From the NCBI GenBank assembly GCA_937900065.1, contig CALCDS010000144.1, positions 1 through 9,164 of the forward strand: a stretch of DNA of 9,164 nucleotides, in the 5' to 3' direction. Below the pieces are notes generated by a model that saw nothing but the letters and a program-made list of their open reading frames with translations, did not search any database and was not told where the DNA came from. Positions 5,151 to 9,164 of the stretch are shown in pieces. The translations under genes and the position numbers were made by a program. This DNA is from an uncultured Clostridiaceae bacterium (GTDB lineage Bacteria > Bacillota > Clostridia > Clostridiales > Oxobacteraceae). Position 1 is the first letter of the stretch, and the number at the start of each line of letters is the position of its first letter.

Positions 5151-6917
5151 GAAATACCGACAGGAGTAATTTCGTATATAAATGGCCCCGTAATCAAGGC
5201 AAAGAAAATGTCCGAGTTTAAAATGCGTGAAATGGTGACGGTTGGCTCAAAAAAACTGATAGGCGAGATAATTTCGCTTGAGGGTGAGAGCGCAACGATT
5301 CAGGTTTATGAGGAAACGAGCGGAATTAAAATAGGTGAGCCCGTGGCAGCTACAGGGCATCCTTTGTCCATAAAGCTTGGCCCTGGCATAATAGGAGGAA
5401 TATTTGACGGCATCGAAAGGCCGTTAAATAAGATAAACAACATATCTGAAGGTTTCATATCCGAAGGAATAGGCCTTATTTCAATCGATACCGAAAAGCT
5501 ATATGATGTAAACTTGAGTGTTTCAAAGGGTGATTTATTGTGCCAAGGTGAGATTTTTGGAGAAGTAAATGAGACACCACTTGTAATCAATAAGTTGATG
5601 GTGCCTCCTGAAATTGAAGGCAGGGTAATAGAAGTTGTAAGAAACGGAAAGTATAACATTGAAACTCCTCTGGTAAAGCTTGAAACAAGTTCAGGTGAAA
5701 TAGTGGATTTAAAAGCATCACAGGAATGGCCTGCAAGGATACCAAGGCCGATTGAAAAAAGGCTGGCAACTGATAAGCCTATTGTGACCGGGCAGAGGGT
5801 GATTGATACTTTTTTTCCACTGGCAAAAGGGGGAACTGCAGCCATACCGGGAGGCTTTGGAACCGGAAAAACCATGATGCAGCATCAGCTGGCCAAGTGG
5901 TCGGATGCAGATATAATCGTGTATATTGGTTGTGGAGAACGTGGAAATGAGATGACCGAAGTGCTTGAGGATTTCCCAAAGCTGATAGACCCGAAATCCA
6001 ACAGGCCTTTGATGGAAAGGACTGTGCTTATAGCCAATACTTCCAATATGCCTGTTGCCGCAAGAGAAGCAAGCATTTACACAGGTATAACGATTGCAGA
6101 ATATTACAGGGACATGGGATACCACGTTGCGATAATGGCTGATTCGACTTCAAGGTGGGCTGAAGCGCTGAGGGAAATTTCAGGAAGGCTTGAAAAGATG
6201 CCTGCTGAAGAGGGATATCCTGCATACCTTCCTTCGAGGCTTGCCGAATTCTATGAAAGGGCAGGATATGTTTCCACATTGGGTGAAAGAGAAGGCTCGG
6301 TGAGCATAATTGGAGCCGTATCTCCGGCTGGAGGTGATTTCTCGGAGCCTGTAACTGAAAACACCAAAAGGTTTGTAGGCGCATTCTGGGGACTTGACCG
6401 CAAGCTTGCATACTCAAGGCATTATCCAGCAATAAACTGGCTTTCAAGCTACAGCGGATATGTAGGTCAGCTTGCAGAATGGTATGATGAAAATGTTGCT
6501 GAAGATATGATGCAGCTGAGGGCTAACATGCTAAAGCTACTGTTTGAGGAAAACAAGCTTCAAGAAATTGTAAAACTTGTGGGAGAGGATGTCCTTCCGG
6601 ATGATCAGAGGCTCATACTTGAAGTTTCCAAGCTGATTAAAGTCGGATTCCTGCAACAAAATGCATTTCATAAGGAAGATTCTTATGTTCCTTTAAAAAA
6701 GCAGTATCTCATGCTAAAGGTTATAGATACGATGTACAGGAGGGGGAGTTCGGCTGTTAAACTTGGGATTCCTATTTCGATTATAAGAAATGAAGAGATT
6801 TATAGCAAAGTAATAAAGATAAAATACAATATTCCAAACAACAGGCTCGATATGTTCTATGATATATTAGAAGAGATAAACCAGTTTTACGACAGGCTTG
6901 AAGCCCAGTACGCTTAA
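5148..6917 (+). CDS. atpA: V-type ATPase catalytic subunit A
   Basis: Subunit A (589 residues) hydrolyses or makes ATP in the A3B3 head. Domains run in the standard order. An N-terminal beta barrel (about 1-70, with G-V-I-S-Y-I-N-G-P-V) is followed by the extra bulge domain specific to V/A-type A subunits (about 115-190), the nucleotide-binding domain and a C-terminal helical domain. The Walker A loop is G-G-F-G-T-G-K-T at 235-242, with Lys241 as the phosphate-binding lysine. G-E-R at 263-265 supplies the catalytic Glu264. M-A-D-S-T-S-R-W-A-E-A-L-R (330-342) is the conserved Walker B-like segment. The bulge domain and 589-residue length separate it from F-type alpha/beta chains (about 460-510). 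It starts 4 nt after E and ends 14 nt before B. The second P-loop residue is Gly, where Pro or Ala is usual. All catalytic residues I can check are intact. Confidence 0.98.
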   Translation: MEIPTGVISYINGPVIKAKKMSEFKMREMVTVGSKKLIGEIISLEGESATIQVYEETSGIKIGEPVAATGHPLSIKLGPGIIGGIFDGIERPLNKINNISEGFISEGIGLISIDTEKLYDVNLSVSKGDLLCQGEIFGEVNETPLVINKLMVPPEIEGRVIEVVRNGKYNIETPLVKLETSSGEIVDLKASQEWPARIPRPIEKRLATDKPIVTGQRVIDTFFPLAKGGTAAIPGGFGTGKTMMQHQLAKWSDADIIVYIGCGERGNEMTEVLEDFPKLIDPKSNRPLMERTVLIANTSNMPVAAREASIYTGITIAEYYRDMGYHVAIMADSTSRWAEALREISGRLEKMPAEEGYPAYLPSRLAEFYERAGYVSTLGEREGSVSIIGAVSPAGGDFSEPVTENTKRFVGAFWGLDRKLAYSRHYPAINWLSSYSGYVGQLAEWYDENVAEDMMQLRANMLKLLFEENKLQEIVKLVGEDVLPDDQRLILEVSKLIKVGFLQQNAFHKEDSYVPLKKQYLMLKVIDTMYRRGSSAVKLGIPISIIRNEEIYSKVIKIKYNIPNNRLDMFYDILEEINQFYDRLEAQYA

Positions 6918-6931
6918 GAGGGGATGACAAA

Positions 6932-8302
6932 ATGAAGAGTGAATACCTATTGCTTGACAAGGTGGAGGGACCTTTAATTGCGCTGTCAGGAGTAGCCGAT
7001 GTGGCTTATGATGAAATGGTCGAGATAAACATTGGCGGCAAGAAGCGAAAAGGGAAAGTCATACAGCTTTATGAAGATAAAGCGATTGTGCAGGTGTTTG
7101 AGAACACAACCGGGATTTCCATACACAATGCCAGCATAAGCTTTACGGGAAAACCCCTTATGATACCTCTCTCAAGGGAAATACTGGGAAGGGTGTTTAA
7201 CGGAACGGGGGATCCAATAGACGACGCCGGAGATATATTTGCTGAAAAGACTTACGATGTAAACGGCAGGCCAATTAATCCGGTGGCAAGGCTTTACCCA
7301 AGAAATTTCATACAGACCGGCATATCATCGATAGATTGCCTGACAACCCTAATTAGGGGACAGAAGCTTCCTATCTTTTCAGGAAGCGGTATGCCTCATA
7401 ATGAGCTTGCCGCTCAGATAGTGCGCCAGGCGAGGTTGTCTGAGGACTCAAATGAAGAGTTTGCGATTGTTTTTGCAGCCATGGGAGTAAAACATGATGA
7501 TGCCGATTTTTTTATAAAGAATTTTGAAAGGTCAGGGGTTTTAGGCAAGGTTGTAATGTATCTAAACCTGGCTGATGCTCCAATCGTAGAGAGGATAATA
7601 ACTCCGAGGTGCGCACTCACGGCTGCAGAATATCTTGCGTTTGAGCTTGAGATGCAGGTGCTTGTAATAATGACTGATATGACAAGCTACTGTGAAGCTT
7701 TGAGGGAAATTTCATCTTCAAGAGAAGAAGTGCCAAGCAGGAAAGGATATCCTGGGTATTTGTATTCCGATCTTGCAAGTTTGTATGAAAGAGCAGGCAT
7801 GATGAAGGGAAAAAATGGATCGATCACACAGATACCCATACTTACCATGCCAAATGACGATATAACACATCCTGTGCCTGACCTCACAGGCTATATAACA
7901 GAGGGCCAGATAGTTTTAAAAAGGGATTTGTTCCAGAAAGATATATATCCTCCGGTTGATATACTGTCTTCGCTTTCAAGGCTTATGAAAGACGGAATAG
8001 GCGAAGGGTACACGAGAGAGGACCATGCTGAATTGTCAAACCAGATATTTTCAGCATACTCGCATGTGCAGGATGTGCTTGCACTCTCCCAGGTGATAGG
8101 AGAGGATGAGCTGTCTGAAGCCGATAAAAAGTATATGGAGTTTGGAAGGCAGTTTGAAGAAAGTTTTATAAAGCAGGGCTTTGATGAAAACAGGAGCATA
8201 GCCGAAACCCTGGATTTGGGATGGAAACTTTTATCCATACTGCCTAAAGATGAATTGAACCGCGTAAGCCCGGAAATACTTGATAAATATTATAAGGGGT
8301 GA
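6932..8302 (+). CDS. atpB: V-type ATPase non-catalytic subunit B
   Basis: Subunit B (456 residues) alternates with A in the head. It does not hydrolyse ATP, but it completes the active site from the neighbouring chain and anchors the peripheral stalks. The barrel begins V-E-G-P-L-I-A-L-S-G (11-20). F-I-Q-T-G-I-S-S-I-D (126-135) leads to S-G-S-G-M-P-H-N (150-157), the typical degenerate P-loop without Gly-Lys-Thr. Y-S-D-L-A-S-L-Y-E-R-A-G (278-289) and G-S-I-T-Q-I-P-I-L-T-M-P (296-307) are diagnostic of the family. Arg350 in S-L-S-R-L-M-K is the expected arginine finger, at the same number I recall for Enterococcus NtpB. ATG 6932 has GAGGGG at 6918-6923 with an 8-nt gap. Length is normal (about 455-465). 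Subunit D follows 5 nt after the stop. Confidence 0.98.
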   Translation: MKSEYLLLDKVEGPLIALSGVADVAYDEMVEINIGGKKRKGKVIQLYEDKAIVQVFENTTGISIHNASISFTGKPLMIPLSREILGRVFNGTGDPIDDAGDIFAEKTYDVNGRPINPVARLYPRNFIQTGISSIDCLTTLIRGQKLPIFSGSGMPHNELAAQIVRQARLSEDSNEEFAIVFAAMGVKHDDADFFIKNFERSGVLGKVVMYLNLADAPIVERIITPRCALTAAEYLAFELEMQVLVIMTDMTSYCEALREISSSREEVPSRKGYPGYLYSDLASLYERAGMMKGKNGSITQIPILTMPNDDITHPVPDLTGYITEGQIVLKRDLFQKDIYPPVDILSSLSRLMKDGIGEGYTREDHAELSNQIFSAYSHVQDVLALSQVIGEDELSEADKKYMEFGRQFEESFIKQGFDENRSIAETLDLGWKLLSILPKDELNRVSPEILDKYYKG

Positions 8303-8310
8303 TGCAAGTG
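8296..8310 (+). promoter_or_regulatory. Ribosome binding site spanning the B stop, deciding a GTG start for subunit D
   Basis: GGGGTGAT at 8296-8303 includes the TGA stop of B and lies 4 nt before GTG 8308. ATG 8302 and GTG 8299 fall inside this site and are less likely starts. The layout repeats that at the starts of E and A. Confidence 0.65.
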
Positions 8311-8940
8311 GCGATAAGCATAGCTCCTACGAAATCAAATCTTTTAAGCGCGTCGGTGTCTCTTGAATTTTCCACGAAGGGGTTTGAGCTTCTCGATAAA
8401 AAGCGAAATGTGCTTATCAGGGAAATGATGGGGCTCATAGGAAGGGCAAAAGACATTCAGGAAAGAATTGATGTGACTTTCAATGAAGCTTATGAGGCTC
8501 TTAAGGTGGCCAATATAACTGAAGGCATAAGCAAGGTTCAGGAAATCGCCGAGGCTGTAGACGAGATGGATGACTATGATGTGCTCTTAAGGAGCGTAAT
8601 GGGTGTTGAAGTCCCTACATTGAAATTTCAAAAAAAGGAACTCGAGCCAAGTTACAGCTTTTACAATACGAACAATGCTTTTGACATAGCCTTGATAAGG
8701 TTTCAGGAGGTAAAATATCTCATATATGAGCTCGCAGAAGTTGAAAATTCGGTATACAGGCTCGCCACGGAAATAAAAAAGACGCAAAAAAGGACCAACG
8801 CGCTTCAGAATATACAGATACCGAAGTTTAAGGAAATAGTGAAGTATATACAGGATGTGCTCGAAGAAAAGGAAAGGGAAGATTTCTTCAGACTGAAGAT
8901 GGTAAAGAAAAAATCGGTTAAAAAAGATGAAAACATGTAA
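8308..8940 (+). CDS. atpD: V-type ATPase subunit D (central rotor shaft)
   Basis: Subunit D (210 residues) is the long antiparallel coiled coil that turns inside the A3B3 head; with F it transmits torque to C and the K ring. The family N-terminus, start-A-x-x-x-A-P-T-K-S-N-L-L, is present at residues 1-13. A charged helix runs to about residue 85, then a short variable head, then the second helix. That helix holds the diagnostic K-K-T-Q-K-R-T-N-A-L (about 155-164), I-P-K-F and E-E-K-E-R-E-D-F-F-R-L-K. The tail is Lys-rich. Length matches the family (about 205-220). GTG 8308 is chosen because it gives the typical M-A start and has the right ribosome-site spacing. ATG 8302 would add two residues. 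This is the last gene of the operon, followed within 10 nt by a terminator. Confidence 0.95.
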   Translation: MAISIAPTKSNLLSASVSLEFSTKGFELLDKKRNVLIREMMGLIGRAKDIQERIDVTFNEAYEALKVANITEGISKVQEIAEAVDEMDDYDVLLRSVMGVEVPTLKFQKKELEPSYSFYNTNNAFDIALIRFQEVKYLIYELAEVENSVYRLATEIKKTQKRTNALQNIQIPKFKEIVKYIQDVLEEKEREDFFRLKMVKKKSVKKDENM

Positions 8941-8948
8941 TATGGCAT

Positions 8949-8984
8949 ATCGCGGTGTTGAAAATTAAATGCCGCGATTTTTTT
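8949..8984 (+). terminator. Rho-independent terminator of the V-ATPase operon
   Basis: ATCGCGG (8949-8955) pairs perfectly with CCGCGAT (8972-8978). The stem can extend inward by two G-U and two A-U pairs to leave an 8-nt loop. Seven T residues (8978-8984) follow directly. It starts 9 nt after the D stop codon and fits the end of the operon. Confidence 0.9.
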
Positions 8985-9164
8985 ACGACAATTTAAACAT
9001 AGGTGTTCAATCAATAATATTCCATATTGTTAAACAGAACCTTTATCAATCGTGAATTTATATCATACAATTATATGATTTATATTACCACATTCCAAAT
9101 TGTTTCACGTACCCATAATCTCAATTTCATGGTACATAAAATTAATTGTTGCAGACTTGTGTAG
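8985..9164. other. AT-rich intergenic tail, no gene seen
   Basis: These 180 nt show no credible coding region. They contain a near-perfect 13-nt direct repeat, ATTCCATATTGTT (9019-9031) and ATTCCAAATTGTT (9092-9104). Two small dyads are also present: ATCATA/TATGAT (9062-9067, 9074-9079) and GTACC/GGTAC (9109-9113, 9131-9135). They could be control sites of a gene beyond the window, but I find no convincing -35/-10 pair on either strand. Confidence 0.35.

Noticed and set aside
5306..5875. Open frame of 189 codons on the minus strand inside A
   Set aside because: It lies fully antisense to the catalytic A gene, has no ribosome site or recognisable domain, and its composition mirrors the sense strand.
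207..8940. F-type ATP synthase operon
   Set aside because: The A subunit is 589 residues with the bulge domain, B has a degenerate P-loop, and C, I and D of the V/A type are present. No F-type delta, epsilon or a subunit is seen.
8985..9164. Promoter for a downstream gene
   Set aside because: CATAAT (9114-9119) resembles a -10 box, but no -35-like hexamer lies 16-18 nt upstream.

Overview
The window carries one complete bacterial V-type (A/V-type) ATPase/ATP synthase operon. It has nine genes, all on the + strand, in the order peripheral-stalk subunit (AhaH/NtpF-like), C, I, K, F, E, A, B, D (positions 207-8940). Every subunit expected of a bacterial V/A-ATPase is present, and none is visibly truncated or frameshifted. 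The DNA is AT-rich, the Shine-Dalgarno sites are strong (GGAGG, AGGTGA), and TTG and GTG starts occur. This points to a low-GC Gram-positive anaerobe of the class Clostridia; a cellulolytic clostridium such as Acetivibrio/Ruminiclostridium would fit, but this is inference from style, not a sequence match.

Layout. Positions 1-206 are a non-coding leader with a plausible sigma-A promoter (39-67), an inverted repeat overlapping its -35 box, and a leader RNA that can form alternative hairpins. Positions 207-3606 hold the peripheral-stalk helix, the central-stalk/membrane adaptor C, and the large membrane subunit I. K, the rotor-ring proteolipid, stands apart: it is flanked by 85-nt and 80-nt gaps, whereas the other junctions are 5-18 nt. 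Both gaps hold a related 23-nt repeat and potential hairpins. Positions 4198-8940 hold F, E, A, B and D, tightly packed, with ribosome sites that often run across the previous stop codon. A rho-independent terminator (8949-8984) closes the operon, followed by 180 nt of AT-rich intergenic DNA without a recognisable gene.

How the parts work together. A and B form the catalytic head: A has an intact P-loop, while B has a degenerate one and supplies the arginine finger. D and F form the rotor axle, C joins the axle to the K ring, E and the small helical protein form the peripheral stalks, and I holds the ion half-channels and the stator arginines. In K the carboxylate Glu124 is present, but the other side-chain Na+ ligands known from Enterococcus hirae NtpK appear to be missing, so proton coupling seems likelier than sodium coupling.

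I see no mobile element, CRISPR array, tRNA, rRNA or phage gene, and no wholly new system. The points most worth a second look are the paired elements around K, the ion-site residues of K, its non-canonical N-terminal hairpin, and the gene order.
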